Below are positions 10,361-21,258 of a stretch of 35,326 bases of DNA, piece after piece. The first letter of the stretch is position 1, and each line of letters starts with the position of its first letter. The DNA is taken from NCBI GenBank assembly GCA_001577345.1, contig LSLI01000019.1, positions 1 through 35,326 of the forward strand, written 5' to 3'. The stretch comes from Candidatus Gallionella acididurans (GTDB taxonomy: Bacteria; Pseudomonadota; Gammaproteobacteria; Burkholderiales; Gallionellaceae). The notes under the pieces were generated by a model. The model had not been told where the DNA came from. It made no database searches and saw nothing but the letters and a program-made list of their open reading frames with translations. A program made the translations under genes and the position numbers.

Positions 10361-11381
10361 GCAAGCGCTGATGGACATCGCGAAGGTGCTGGTTGCCGGC
10401 GACAAGGGACTGCTGGCGATGGATGAAAGCAATCCAACCTGCAACAAACGATTTGCCGGGTTGGGAATTCCCCAAACAGAAAAGACGCGGCAAGCCTGGC
10501 GGGAGTTAATCGCGACCACACCCGGCCTTGCTGAGTGCATCAGCGGTGCGATCCTCTATGACGAGACTATCCGCCAGCGAAACAAACAAGGCACTCCGCT
10601 CATCAAGACCATCACTGATGCGGGCATCATTCCCGGCATCAAAGTTGACGCCGGCGCAAAGGACATGGCGGGTCATCCCGGAGAAAAGATGACCGAAGGT
10701 CTCGACGGATTGCGCGACCGCCTCGGCGAATATTCCCAAATGGGCGCCCGCTTCGCCAAATGGCGTGCGGTGATCGCTTTGGGCGAGGGTATTCCCAGCC
10801 GGGCTTGTATCGAGGCCAGCGCGCAGGCGTTGGCTCGCTATGCGGCGTTGTGCCAGGAAGCCGGACTGGTCCCGGTCGTCGAGCCGGAAGTGCTGATGGA
10901 AGGCGACCACACCCTGGCGCAGTGTTTCGAGACAACGGAGGAAGTTCTGCGCGCGGTTTTCAGGCAGCTGTACATACAAGGGGTGATGCTGGAGGGAGTG
11001 ATCCTGAAACCCAGCATGGTGCTTCAGGGGTTGGCCTGCCCCAAGCTGGAAACGGTGGAAGAAGTGGCCGATGCCACGGTGAAGTGCCTGTTGCGGGCCG
11101 TCCCCGCCGCTGTTCCGGGAATTGCGTTCTTGTCGGGGGGGCAAAGTGGCGAACTGGCCTCGGCCCGCTTGAACGCGATGAATCTCCGCTTCAAGTCGCG
11201 GTTGCCGTGGGCGCTGGCGTTTTCGTTTGCCCGCGCCATCCAGCGACCAGCCATGGAAATATGGTCGGGCCGGGACGCCAACGTGGAAGCGGCTCAACAG
11301 GCGCTGCTCCACCGGGCCAGGTGCAACCGCGCTGCCCGCCGCGGCGAATACAGCGCCGCGATGGAAGCCACCGGCGCATGA
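10353..11381 (+). CDS. Fructose-bisphosphate aldolase, class I
   Basis: Cleaves fructose 1,6-bisphosphate to dihydroxyacetone phosphate and glyceraldehyde 3-phosphate, or the reverse, through a lysine Schiff base and without metal. The 342 residues match the eukaryote-type class I family. Visible motifs are GLLAMDES near the N-terminus, ILYDETIRQ, GIIPGIKVD, PVVEPEVLMEGDH, Schiff-base Lys219 in GVILKPSMVL, and FLSGGQSGELAS. GGAGGTG sits 9 bp before the ATG. It overlaps the next gene by ATGA, so aldolase and phosphatase are translationally coupled. In the gluconeogenic direction it would supply sugar phosphate to the phosphoketolase encoded 4 kb upstream. Confidence 0.96.
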   Translation: MNEQALMDIAKVLVAGDKGLLAMDESNPTCNKRFAGLGIPQTEKTRQAWRELIATTPGLAECISGAILYDETIRQRNKQGTPLIKTITDAGIIPGIKVDAGAKDMAGHPGEKMTEGLDGLRDRLGEYSQMGARFAKWRAVIALGEGIPSRACIEASAQALARYAALCQEAGLVPVVEPEVLMEGDHTLAQCFETTEEVLRAVFRQLYIQGVMLEGVILKPSMVLQGLACPKLETVEEVADATVKCLLRAVPAAVPGIAFLSGGQSGELASARLNAMNLRFKSRLPWALAFSFARAIQRPAMEIWSGRDANVEAAQQALLHRARCNRAARRGEYSAAMEATGA

Positions 11382-12025
11382 TGAAGACAGACAAACCCGA
11401 CTCCCTGCACCTGTATCTCATTCGGCACGGCGAAACCGAGTGGTCGCTGTCGGGTCGGCATACCGGCCGCACGGACATTCCGTTGACCCGGAACGGCGAG
11501 GACGAGGCGCGTGAACTGGGCAAGCACCTCGTGGCTATCCCGTTTGCACATGTGCTGACCAGTCCGCTCAAGCGCGCACGGCAAACCTGTGAATTGGCCG
11601 GCTTGGATAAAGCCCCTGAAATGGAACCCGAACTGGCCGAATGGGATTATGGCGATTACGAAGGACAACGCTCTGTGGACATCCACAAGGCACGGCCGGA
11701 CTGGAATGTTTATCAGGACGGTTGTCCTCGCGGTGAAATGCCCGCACAGATTGCCGGTCGTGTTGATCGGCTCATCGCCCGCTTGCGCAAGCTGGACGGG
11801 AATGTCGCACTGTTTACCCACGGTCAGGTGGGCAGCGTCCTGGCAGCACGCTGGATCGGATTGGCGGTGGCCGAAGCACGGCATTTCTCGCTGGGTACGG
11901 CATCGCTCAGCATACTTGCCTTCGACCCCCACCAGCCTGATGTGCCGGTTATCGCATTGTGGAATGCGGCCGCCCGGCTGGGTGCGCTGCCGAACAGAAC
12001 CAATCGGGATCCGCGCTTAAGCTGA
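11378..12025 (+). CDS. Histidine phosphatase family protein (phosphoglycerate mutase-like)
   Basis: 215 residues. The phosphohistidine motif LIRHGETEW places the catalytic His at residue 17. SPLKRARQTCELA supplies the second Arg, the acid/base Glu lies in ELAEWDYGDYEG, and the second His is in LFTHGQVGS. The superfamily includes phosphoglycerate mutases, cobalamin/ribazole phosphatases and sugar bisphosphatases, and sequence alone does not separate them. The ATGA overlap with class I aldolase makes a sugar-phosphate substrate plausible, for example dephosphorylation of fructose 1,6-bisphosphate to fructose 6-phosphate, a phosphoketolase substrate. That assignment is an inference from neighbourhood only. 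Confidence 0.85.
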   Translation: MMKTDKPDSLHLYLIRHGETEWSLSGRHTGRTDIPLTRNGEDEARELGKHLVAIPFAHVLTSPLKRARQTCELAGLDKAPEMEPELAEWDYGDYEGQRSVDIHKARPDWNVYQDGCPRGEMPAQIAGRVDRLIARLRKLDGNVALFTHGQVGSVLAARWIGLAVAEARHFSLGTASLSILAFDPHQPDVPVIALWNAAARLGALPNRTNRDPRLS

Positions 12026-12100
12026 TTTTGTTACCGAGTTCCAGCCTGGTTTCCATTCGTTGGACAACCGCTGTTCGACCTTCACTAAGGAGAAGCAAAA

Positions 12101-12835
12101 ATGTTACGCAGCATGAACGATCTGGAGGGTTACACCATCCACGCGACCGACGGCACCATTGGTCACGTGAAAGATTTCTATTTCGATGACCGGGCGTGGG
12201 TTATCCGCTATCTCGTTGTCGACACAGGTAGCTGGCTTTTGAGTCGAAAAGTGCTGATCTCGCCTATCGCGATCGGCCACCCGGACTGGGCCGAAAAGGT
12301 GTTGCCCGTCTCGATTACGAAAGAGCAGGTGAAAAACAGCCCCGACATTGACACCGAAAAGCCGGTTTCGCGGCAGCACGAAATAGACTACTTCGGGTAT
12401 TACGGCTACCCGTTTTATTGGGGCGGTGCCGGCATCTGGGGCGGGGGTATTTACCCGAACATGATGATGCCGGACTACGCCGGCTTAGAATCCAAACCGC
12501 CTGGCGAAGGTCCGGGAGCGGACGAAGCTTACGCACGCGCTGACACGGCAAAGCACCAGCATGACGATCCCCACCTGCGCAGCTGTAAAGAGGTAATGGA
12601 CTATCACATTGAGGCGACCGATGGTGACGTCGGCCACGTACAGGGCATGCTCGTCGACGAGGAAACCTGGGCCATTCAATACCTGATTGTGAACACCAGC
12701 AATTGGTGGCTCGGTCATCAGGTGCTCATCGCGCCGCACTGGATCAAGGACGTGAGCTGGTCCGACGCGACCGTTTCGCTCAATCTGACACGGCAAGCCG
12801 TGAAAGAGGCCCCGCTGTACGACCCGGCGGCATAA
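12101..12835 (+). CDS. Double PRC-barrel domain protein
   Basis: 244 residues with two PRC-barrel repeats, about 1-80 (DLEGYTIHATDGTIGHVKDFYFDDRAW, cited here in part) and about 163-242 (YHIEATDGDVGHVQGMLVDEE), joined by a Gly/Tyr/Trp-rich linker (YYGYPFYWGGAGIWGGG). Each repeat has the GxIGxVxD and WxIRYLVVDTxxW pattern. PRC-barrels are protein- or RNA-binding beta folds; free-standing double forms are common in soil and freshwater bacteria and often lie near stress genes, without a defined activity. CTAAGGAG precedes the ATG. It stands alone between the aldolase pair and the N-ATPase operon in the same direction. Confidence 0.9.
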   Translation: MLRSMNDLEGYTIHATDGTIGHVKDFYFDDRAWVIRYLVVDTGSWLLSRKVLISPIAIGHPDWAEKVLPVSITKEQVKNSPDIDTEKPVSRQHEIDYFGYYGYPFYWGGAGIWGGGIYPNMMMPDYAGLESKPPGEGPGADEAYARADTAKHQHDDPHLRSCKEVMDYHIEATDGDVGHVQGMLVDEETWAIQYLIVNTSNWWLGHQVLIAPHWIKDVSWSDATVSLNLTRQAVKEAPLYDPAA

Positions 12836-12851
12836 CAAAGACAGAAAGCGT

Positions 12852-12950
12852 ATGAAATCGATTGACAAGCACGGTGAAGAGATGCCGGAGATTTGTAGTT
12901 GGAAATTGGAGGGGGATGCAAGCCAGAACAGGAAAGCACCGGCGAAATGA
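12852..12950 (+). pseudogene. Remnant of a phosphoketolase C-terminus
   Basis: A 32-codon frame whose residues 4-19 (IDKHGEEMPEICSWKL) match the last residues of the xfp product ([16 protein letters not shown]) almost one for one. Nothing before the ATG resembles the rest of the enzyme. It ends 34 bp before atpD. The simplest reading is that a second or ancestral xfp copy once stood directly upstream of the N-ATPase operon and was deleted down to its tail. Confidence 0.75.
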
Positions 12951-12984
12951 GTGACGCGTGCTAGATTGCAGATAGTGGAAATAA

Positions 12985-14855
<1,871 letters not shown>

Positions 14856-14863
<8 letters not shown>

Positions 14864-15194
14864 AAAACCGGAACAAAAATCCGTGACCGGCGAGACCGAA
14901 TTCAGCCAGCAGGTGGGCGAGAAGGCGGCGCGCAAGCTCAAGGCACAACGCCATGTAACACAGACGGTCTGGTCCGGCCTGGGCATGATGGGATTGATCG
15001 GCTGGTCGGTGGCGATACCCACGCTGCTCGGTGCGGCGCTGGGACTTTGGCTGGACAAGAGCTATCCCGGCGGCCACTCCTGGACGCTGATGCTGCTGGC
15101 CATCGGCCTGGGTCTGGGCTGCTTCAATGCGTGGCATTGGGTGGCCAAGGAAGATAGGGAAATTCACGGGCAGGAGGGAGGCGATCATGATTGA
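14856..15194 (+). CDS. atpQ: N-ATPase-associated membrane protein AtpQ
   Basis: 112 residues with a charged N-terminal 45 residues, then two hydrophobic helices (about 45-67 and 76-95) with the AtpI-like feature PTLLGAALGLWLDK. AtpQ is found only in N-ATPase operons, in this position between epsilon and AtpR; it is thought to help assemble the rotor ring or to bind divalent cation, without direct proof. The ATG at 14856 inside the atpC end is chosen because MSEKPEQ is a typical start and the earlier ATG at 14841 lies deeper in atpC. Confidence 0.88.
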
Positions 15195-15498
15195 TCCGTT
15201 GAGCCTGACATTCGCTATGCTGGCGGGAACCATGCTCGGAGCGATATTTTTTGGTGGCCTGTGGTGGACAGTGCGCAAGGGCGTTTCGTCCGGACACCCG
15301 GCACTGTGGTTCTCTGTCAGCATGTTGCTGCGGACTTGCATAGTCGTGCTCGGTTTCCATTTTATCCTCGGGGATAACTGGCAGAGACTGCTTGCTGGCC
15401 TGTTCGGTTTCATCATCGCGCGCATTGCCATGACGAGGCTCACACGAGCAGTGCGGCAACAAAACCAATTGGCGCAGGAGGCTGGCCATGCACCTTAG
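15187..15498 (+). CDS. atpR: N-ATPase-associated membrane protein AtpR
   Basis: 103 residues, about three membrane helices. The second carries a buried Arg (MLLRTCIVVLGF) conserved in AtpR, which has been proposed to face the ion-binding Glu residues of the c subunit. CAGGAGGGAGG lies just before the ATG at 15187, a strong ribosome site that decides this start over in-frame codons from 15127. It overlaps atpQ by 8 bp and atpB by 11 bp. Confidence 0.88.
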   Translation: MIDPLSLTFAMLAGTMLGAIFFGGLWWTVRKGVSSGHPALWFSVSMLLRTCIVVLGFHFILGDNWQRLLAGLFGFIIARIAMTRLTRAVRQQNQLAQEAGHAP

Positions 15499-16201
15499 TC
15501 CCGATGAAATCATCTTCTGGCAATCCGGCTTTGTTAAGCTCAACGCCACGATCGTTTACACATGGGGGCTGATGGCCGTGCTGGCGGTCGGCTCAAAACT
15601 TGTTACGCGCAAACTTTCCGCTGGCCTGCAGCGTACGCGCTGGCAAAACCTGCTGGAGATCGTCGTCACCGGCATCGACAAGCAAATCGCAGAGGTGGGC
15701 ATGAGCCAGCCGGAAAAATATCTGGGCTTTCTCGGTACCCTGTTCCTGTTTGTCGCGATGGCGAGCCTCTTCACCATCGTCCCGGGCTATGAACCGCCGA
15801 CCGGTTCGCTATCGACCACCGCGGCGCTGGCGATCTGTGTGTTCGTCGCGGTGCCGCTGTTCGGCATCGAGGATCAGGGGCTGGGCGGATACCTTGGAGA
15901 TTACCTGAAGCCGACGGTCATCATGCTGCCGTTCAACATCATCAGCGAACTGTCGCGCACCCTGGCCCTGGCAGTCCGCCTGTTCGGCAACATGATGAGC
16001 GGGACGATGATAATTGCCATCCTGCTGACCATCACGCCGTTCATCTTCCCGATCGCGATGAGCGCGCTCGGACTGCTGACCGGCATGGTACAGGCCTACA
16101 TCTTCAGCATCCTGGCCACGGTTTACATCGCGGCTGCCACGCGAGTCCGCAAGCCAAAGCCAGCGCCAGCACCAGAACCAGAACCGGCAGCAAAACATTG
16201 A
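15488..16201 (+). CDS. atpB: N-ATPase subunit a
   Basis: Stator membrane subunit forming the ion half-channels. 237 residues. The essential Arg is at 164 in LALAVRLFGNMMSG, within the conserved penultimate helix pair, and the final helix is TGMVQAYIFSILATVYIA. The C-terminal 18 residues (RKPKPAPAPEPEPAAKH) are an added Lys/Pro/Glu tail after the last helix, echoing the tails on alpha, beta, b and the P-type ATPase. It begins inside the end of atpR. Confidence 0.94.
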   Translation: MHLSPDEIIFWQSGFVKLNATIVYTWGLMAVLAVGSKLVTRKLSAGLQRTRWQNLLEIVVTGIDKQIAEVGMSQPEKYLGFLGTLFLFVAMASLFTIVPGYEPPTGSLSTTAALAICVFVAVPLFGIEDQGLGGYLGDYLKPTVIMLPFNIISELSRTLALAVRLFGNMMSGTMIIAILLTITPFIFPIAMSALGLLTGMVQAYIFSILATVYIAAATRVRKPKPAPAPEPEPAAKH

Positions 16202-16232
16202 AGCACCAACCACGACCAGCAAAGGAGAAATT

Positions 16233-16514
16233 ATGGACAGCATGACTATTATCGCGGTGGCATCCATTGTCACTGCCGGCATGACCATCGCCATCGGGGT
16301 GGTAGGGCCTTCGCTGGGCGAAGGGCGCGCGGTTGCGACGGCGCTGACCTCGCTGGCCCAGCAGCCCGATGCCTCCGCCACCATCACCCGGACGCTGTTC
16401 GTCGGTCTGGCGATGATTGAATCCACGGCAATCTACTGTTTCGTGGTCTCGATGATTCTCCTTTTTGCCAACCCGTTCTGGAACCATGTCATTGCGCTGG
16501 TGCCGGGAAAATAA
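16233..16514 (+). CDS. atpE: N-ATPase subunit c (rotor ring)
   Basis: 93 residues, two membrane helices. Helix 1 contains GPSLGEGRA with Glu30 inside the membrane; helix 2 contains the ion-binding Glu63 in MIESTAIYCF. The E-S-T-x-x-Y set (63, 64, 65, 68) resembles the Na+-binding pattern of Na+ F-ATPases, and a second Glu stands where those have Gln. This double-Glu form is typical of N-ATPases. Ion choice cannot be settled from sequence: Na+ was predicted for the family, but the Burkholderia pseudomallei N-type ring was reported to be H+-specific. AAGGAG precedes the ATG. Confidence 0.95.
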   Translation: MDSMTIIAVASIVTAGMTIAIGVVGPSLGEGRAVATALTSLAQQPDASATITRTLFVGLAMIESTAIYCFVVSMILLFANPFWNHVIALVPGK

Positions 16515-16517
16515 GCC

Positions 16518-17786
16518 ATGCTGATAGACTGGTTCACCGTCATCGCTCAAGTCGTCAACTTCCTTATTCTGGTGTGGTTGTTGAAGCACTTCCTCTACCG
16601 GCCGATCCTCGACGCCATCGACGCGCGTGAGAAAAGGATCGCCAAGGAGCTGGCAGACGCCGATGCGAAAAAGGTCGAAGCCCGGAAAGAGCGCGACGAG
16701 TTCCAGCATAAGAACGAGGAGTTCGAGCAGCAGCGCAGCGCGCTGATGAACAGCGTGACGGAGGAGGCGAAAACCGAACGCCAGCGCCTGCTCGATGAAG
16801 CGAGGCAGGCGGCCGACGCCCTGAGCGCCAAGCGACAGGAGGCGCTGCAAAACGATGCCCATAACCTGAACCAGGCGATCAGCCGCCGGACACAGCAGGA
16901 AGTATTCGCCATCGCGCGCAAGGCGCTAACCGATCTCGCCGCGACGAGTCTGGAAGAACGCCTGGCCGATGTGTTCACTCGCCGCTTGCGCGAGATGGAC
17001 GAGCAGACGAAAAATGGCATCGGCCAGGCACTCAAGACAGCATCTGAACCCGCGCTGGTGCGCAGTGCCTTTGACCTGCCTGCGGCCCAGCGCACCGCGA
17101 TACAACAGGTGCTCAATCAGGCCTTTTCGGCTGAGATCCCCATCCGGTTCGAGACTGCACCGGAACTGATCGGCGGCATTGAGCTCACCACGAATGGACA
17201 AAAGCTGGCGTGGAGCATCGCGGGCTACCTGGCGTCGCTGGAAAAAGGTGTAGCCGAACTGCTGAAAGAGAAGGAGAAGGCTGAAGCCCAGGCACAGGCA
17301 AAGAAACCGTCAGAATTGACACAGCGAATCGGCAAACGAGCCTACGAGCTCTACGAGGAGCATGGCCGCAAGACCGGCCATGCAGCCGAGGATTGGGAGC
17401 AGGCAGAGCACGAAATTCGGGAAAAGATTCATAAGCCCGTCAAAACCGAACCTAAGCCTGAAGCCAAAGCGAAGCCCAAGCCCGAAGCCGAACCTGAAGC
17501 CAAAGCGGAACCTGAACCACAAACCGAAGCTAAGCCTGAAAACATAGTGAAGACTAAGCATGCAGATAAAGCTGATTCTGAGTCTGGAGCTAAAACCGAG
17601 GCTAAGCCAGCAAACAAAGTCGAGCCCAAGCCTGAGGGTATACCTGAAGCCAAAGCGAAACCAGAACCAGAACCGGAAACAGAGCCGGAACCAGAAGCCA
17701 AAGCCAAGCCTGAAAATAAAGTGGCGTCTACACTTTCAGCCAAAGCTGAACTCTCGGAATCTGAGTCCGAAGTAAAGAACCAATGA
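16518..17786 (+). CDS. atpF: N-ATPase subunit b fused to delta-like domain, with DUF2934 and PEAK-like tail
   Basis: Peripheral-stalk subunit, 422 residues, far longer than a usual b subunit (about 160). Order: one N-terminal membrane helix (about 5-27), a long coiled coil (about 30-145), a delta-like C-terminal domain (about 150-250, ending [19 protein letters not shown]), a DUF2934-like motif (about 265-305, [19 protein letters not shown]), then about 115 residues of Pro/Glu/Ala/Lys-rich low complexity. The b-delta fusion explains the missing atpH and is normal for N-ATPases. The DUF2934 motif and tail are not, and they match the P-type ATPase tail in kind and order. Confidence 0.92.
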   Translation: MLIDWFTVIAQVVNFLILVWLLKHFLYRPILDAIDAREKRIAKELADADAKKVEARKERDEFQHKNEEFEQQRSALMNSVTEEAKTERQRLLDEARQAADALSAKRQEALQNDAHNLNQAISRRTQQEVFAIARKALTDLAATSLEERLADVFTRRLREMDEQTKNGIGQALKTASEPALVRSAFDLPAAQRTAIQQVLNQAFSAEIPIRFETAPELIGGIELTTNGQKLAWSIAGYLASLEKGVAELLKEKEKAEAQAQAKKPSELTQRIGKRAYELYEEHGRKTGHAAEDWEQAEHEIREKIHKPVKTEPKPEAKAKPKPEAEPEAKAEPEPQTEAKPENIVKTKHADKADSESGAKTEAKPANKVEPKPEGIPEAKAKPEPEPETEPEPEAKAKPENKVASTLSAKAELSESESEVKNQ

Positions 17787-19396
17787 TCATGGAACCCGAG
17801 AGCCTCCAGAACGTTTTCGACAGCGCTTTTGCCGGAATAGGCCAGGCACGGGAAGCCTGCACGCCGCAACTGAGGTTGCAGGAAGTGGGCACGATCACCA
17901 GTATCGCGACGGGCATCGCAACGGTTACCGGTCTTCCCGGCGTGGGTTTTGAGGAGGTGCTGAAGTTTCCCTGCGATGTGTATGGCGTCGCATTCAACGT
18001 CGACGAAGACGAGATCGGTGTCGTTCTGCTGGGGGACTACTGGCAGTTGCATGCGGGAGATGAGGTCGAACGCAGGGGGCACGTGATGGACGTGCCGGTG
18101 GGTGACGGATTGATCGGGCGCATCATCAATCCGATGGGGCATCCGCTCGACGGCAACGGCCCGCTGGCATCCGGCTCGCGTTTGCCGGTCGAACGCCCGG
18201 CCGCTTCCATCATGGACCGCGCGCCCGTTACGGTCCCGCTGCAAACCGGCATCAAGGTCATCGATGCACTCATCCCGGTCGGGCGCGGCCAGCGCGAATT
18301 GATACTCGGCGACAGGCAGACCGGCAAGACCGCGATCGCGCTCGACACGATACTCAATCAGCGCGACCAGAATGTGCTGTGTGTCTATTGCGCAATCGGC
18401 CAGCGCGCATCCGGTGTGGCCAAAGTGATCGCCGCCCTGCGCGAAAATGGCGCGATGGATTACACCGTCGTGGTGGTCACCGAAGGCAACGATCCGCCCG
18501 GGCTGGCTTATATCGCGCCTTACGCCGCGACCAGCATCGCCGAGTATTTCATGGAACAGGGCCGCGACGTGCTGATCATTTACGACGATCTGACTCATCA
18601 TGCGCGTGCCTATCGCGAACTGTCTTTGCTGCTGCGCCGTCCGCCCGGACGCGAGGCCTTTCCCGGCGATATCTTTTACATTCACTCGCGGCTGCTGGAG
18701 CGCGCCACGCACTTGTGCCCGGAACTCGGCGGCGGATCGCTGACTGCGCTGCCGATCATCGAAACCGAGGCGCAGGATATTTCCGCCTACATTCCAACCA
18801 ACCTGATTTCCATCACTGACGGCCAGATTTACCTGTCGCCGTCGCTGTTCGAACTGGGTGTGCTGCCCGCAGTCGACGTCGGCAAATCCGTTTCGCGTGT
18901 CGGCGGCAAGGCGCAACACGCGGCTTACCGTGCCGTGGCGGGCGACCTCAAGCTTGCCTATGCACAGTTCGAGGAGCTGGAAACGTTCTCACGATTCGGC
19001 GCGCGGCTGGATGAAAGTACCCGCAAAATCATCGAGCACGGGCGGCGCATCCGCGCCTGCCTCAAGCAACCGGAATTCACGCCGGTATCGGTAGCTGCGC
19101 AAATCGCCGTATTGCTGGCATTGACCGCGAAACTTTTCGACAACGTGCCGATGGAGCAGATGACTGATGCCGAGCTTGCCGTGCGCGAATCGGCGGAAGA
19201 AATTCCGGCAGAGGTCAGCGCGCGTTTCGGTACAGCCGACCAGTTGAGCGATGAGGATAGGGAAGCGATCATCGCAATCGCCCGCCAGGCACTCGCACGT
19301 TTCCAGCCTGAGCCAGAAGCCAAGCCGGAGACTTCAACCAGGCCGGAATCAGATGCCAAGTCAAAACCAGAGACGGAAGCCGAGGAGATGTCATGA
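17783..19396 (+). CDS. atpA: N-ATPase subunit alpha
   Basis: Non-catalytic nucleotide-binding subunit, 537 residues. Walker A is GDRQTGKT at 176-183; the arginine finger lies in [12 protein letters not shown]. The C-terminal 27 or so residues ([18 protein letters not shown], in part) are another added acidic/basic Pro-rich tail. The start overlaps the atpF stop as ATGA; an in-frame ATG at 17789 is also possible. It sits eighth in the N-ATPase operon, next to gamma, as in other N-ATPase clusters. Confidence 0.96.
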   Translation: MIMEPESLQNVFDSAFAGIGQAREACTPQLRLQEVGTITSIATGIATVTGLPGVGFEEVLKFPCDVYGVAFNVDEDEIGVVLLGDYWQLHAGDEVERRGHVMDVPVGDGLIGRIINPMGHPLDGNGPLASGSRLPVERPAASIMDRAPVTVPLQTGIKVIDALIPVGRGQRELILGDRQTGKTAIALDTILNQRDQNVLCVYCAIGQRASGVAKVIAALRENGAMDYTVVVVTEGNDPPGLAYIAPYAATSIAEYFMEQGRDVLIIYDDLTHHARAYRELSLLLRRPPGREAFPGDIFYIHSRLLERATHLCPELGGGSLTALPIIETEAQDISAYIPTNLISITDGQIYLSPSLFELGVLPAVDVGKSVSRVGGKAQHAAYRAVAGDLKLAYAQFEELETFSRFGARLDESTRKIIEHGRRIRACLKQPEFTPVSVAAQIAVLLALTAKLFDNVPMEQMTDAELAVRESAEEIPAEVSARFGTADQLSDEDREAIIAIARQALARFQPEPEAKPETSTRPESDAKSKPETEAEEMS

Positions 19397-20316
19397 GCGA
19401 CACCGCCGCGAGCCTGCGCCGCAAGATCACCAGCGCCGGAGATCTGGAATCCGTGGTGCGCACGATGAAAGCCATGGCCGCGTCGAACATCGGGCAGTAC
19501 GAGAATGCGGTGCGCTCTCTGGATGATTATTACCGGACGGTGCAACTGGGTTTGGCCGCTTGTTTTCAGCAGAATGAACCCCGGACCATGACACCAGCCA
19601 GGCACAGGAAAGCAGCGGCGATAGGGGCTGTGGTGTTTGGTTCCGACCAGGGGCTGGTTGGACAATTCAATGATGTGATGGTGGAGTTTGTCGCGGATAC
19701 GCTGGGAAAGTTGCCGGGTGAAAAAACAGTATGGGCGGTCGGCGAACGCATTCAGTCGCGCCTCGCAGACACCGACTTGTTGCCGGGGAAAGACTTCATT
19801 CTGCCGAATTCCATCAGTGCCATCACTTCGCTGGTCGGGCAGATTCTGATCGAGATTGAAAGACATCGCAAAAAAGCCGGGATAGAGCAGATTTACCTTT
19901 TTCATAATCGCCCCGGGTCCGGCGCGATTTATACCCCGGTCAGCCAACGGCTGCTGCCGCTGGACGAAGAGTGGAGACGCGCTCTGGAGGGAATCCCATG
20001 GCCGACCGGAAATTTGCCCGAGGTCATGAATGGCCGTGAACAGACGCTGCCGGCCCTGGTTCGCGAATATCTTTTTGTCTCGCTGTTCAGGGCGTGTGCC
20101 GAATCCCTGGCGAGCGAAAATGCCAGTCGCTTGGCCGCGATGCAACGCGCTGAAAAAAATATCGACGAATTGTCAGAGGACTTGAAGCGCAGCTTTCACC
20201 GTCTGCGCCAGAGCGGTATCGACGAAGAGCTATTCGACGTCGTCGCCGGTTTCGAGGCGCTGAAAGTTACTCGGAAGTCGAATGATTACCAAGAAAAACA
20301 GAAAGGATCAGAATGA
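19393..20316 (+). CDS. atpG: N-ATPase subunit gamma
   Basis: Central shaft of the motor, 307 residues. The N-terminal helix ([20 protein letters not shown], as in the family) and the C-terminal helix pair that form the coiled-coil axle are both present, with the Rossmann-like middle containing [12 protein letters not shown]. It overlaps atpA and ppk2 by ATGA at both ends. No atpH gene follows, as expected for an N-type operon where delta is fused to b. Confidence 0.92.
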   Translation: MSDTAASLRRKITSAGDLESVVRTMKAMAASNIGQYENAVRSLDDYYRTVQLGLAACFQQNEPRTMTPARHRKAAAIGAVVFGSDQGLVGQFNDVMVEFVADTLGKLPGEKTVWAVGERIQSRLADTDLLPGKDFILPNSISAITSLVGQILIEIERHRKKAGIEQIYLFHNRPGSGAIYTPVSQRLLPLDEEWRRALEGIPWPTGNLPEVMNGREQTLPALVREYLFVSLFRACAESLASENASRLAAMQRAEKNIDELSEDLKRSFHRLRQSGIDEELFDVVAGFEALKVTRKSNDYQEKQKGSE

Positions 20317-21182
20317 AAATCAACATCAAGGATTTCCGCGTACCGGCGGGGAAAAAGATCAAACTCGACAGGTGGCCGACGCGGGTGAAACCGGTATACA
20401 AGTCGAAGAAACAATACAAGGAATTCCTCGAAAAGCAGGTTGAGGAACTGAGCGAACAGCAACAGCTGCACTACGCATCCAACCGTTATGCGGTATTGCT
20501 GATTTTTCAGGCGATGGACGCCGCCGGCAAGGACGGCGCCATCAGGCACGTGATGTCCGGAGTCAATCCGCAAGGCTGCCAGGTGCACAGTTTCAAGCAT
20601 CCGAGCGCGGAGGAACTGGAGCATGATTTTTTGTGGCGCACCACGCAGGCTCTGCCGGAACGCGGCCAGATCGGTATCTTCAACCGCTCCTATTACGAGG
20701 AGGTGCTGATCGTCCGGGTGCATCCGGAGATTCTGCAAGCCGAGAATATTCCGGACGGACTGACGAACAAGAAAGCCATCTGGCCGGAGCGTTATCGCTC
20801 CATCGTTGACATGGAGGAACACCTGCACCGCAACGGCACGCGTATCATCAAGTTCTTCCTGCACCTTTCGGAAGAGGAGCAACGCAAACGCTTCCTCGAA
20901 CGCATCGATCAGCCCGACAAGAACTGGAAGTTCAGCCTCGCGGATATGACCGAGCGGAAATTCTGGAAGCAGTATATGCAGGCTTACGAGGAATGCCTGA
21001 GCGCCACCAGCACGCGCGATGCGCCGTGGCATGTTGTTCCCGCCGACGACAAGGAGAATGCGCGGCTGATCATTTCCGAGATCGTTCTCGACACATTCAA
21101 GGCGCTCAAATTGGCCTATCCCAAGGCCAGCGCGGAACACCAGCGGGAATTGCAGGCGATCCGCAAACAGCTGGTGAAATAA
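20313..21182 (+). CDS. ppk2: Polyphosphate kinase 2 family protein
   Basis: Transfers phosphate between polyphosphate and nucleotides. 289 residues, one PPK2 domain: Walker [11 protein letters not shown] with Lys73, Walker B region [10 protein letters not shown], and the lid motif [14 protein letters not shown]. The overall pattern is closest to the PPK2 group whose studied members phosphorylate both AMP and ADP (class III), but class is not certain from sequence. The ATG overlaps the atpG stop, so it is effectively the tenth gene of the N-ATPase operon; AAAGGA lies just upstream. Neighbourhood suggests it regenerates ATP from stored polyphosphate when the pumps run as ATPases. Confidence 0.93.
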   Translation: MKINIKDFRVPAGKKIKLDRWPTRVKPVYKSKKQYKEFLEKQVEELSEQQQLHYASNRYAVLLIFQAMDAAGKDGAIRHVMSGVNPQGCQVHSFKHPSAEELEHDFLWRTTQALPERGQIGIFNRSYYEEVLIVRVHPEILQAENIPDGLTNKKAIWPERYRSIVDMEEHLHRNGTRIIKFFLHLSEEEQRKRFLERIDQPDKNWKFSLADMTERKFWKQYMQAYEECLSATSTRDAPWHVVPADDKENARLIISEIVLDTFKALKLAYPKASAEHQRELQAIRKQLVK

Positions 21183-21200
21183 CAGTGCAAGGTTGAAGAG

Positions 21201-21257
21201 ATGTCCATGAAAAAATTATTTCACAAAAATCGGCAAAACGCGGCCGAACAGGGACGC
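21201..21257 (+). pseudogene. 5' stub of a gene cut off by the IS remnant
   Basis: GGTTGAAGAG precedes ATG 21201; the frame begins MSMKKLFHKNRQNAAEQGR and is then joined at about 21258 to antisense transposase sequence, ending at a stop at 21300. The first 19 residues look like a normal basic N-terminus placed 18 bp after ppk2. The rest of the gene is missing, so its identity is unknown. It might equally be noncoding sequence. Confidence 0.35.
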
Positions 21258-21258
21258 C

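Noticed and set aside
17429-18919. 496-codon minus-strand frame opposite atpF/atpA
   Set aside because: Shadow of the two coding genes; GC-rich codon bias leaves the antisense frame open.
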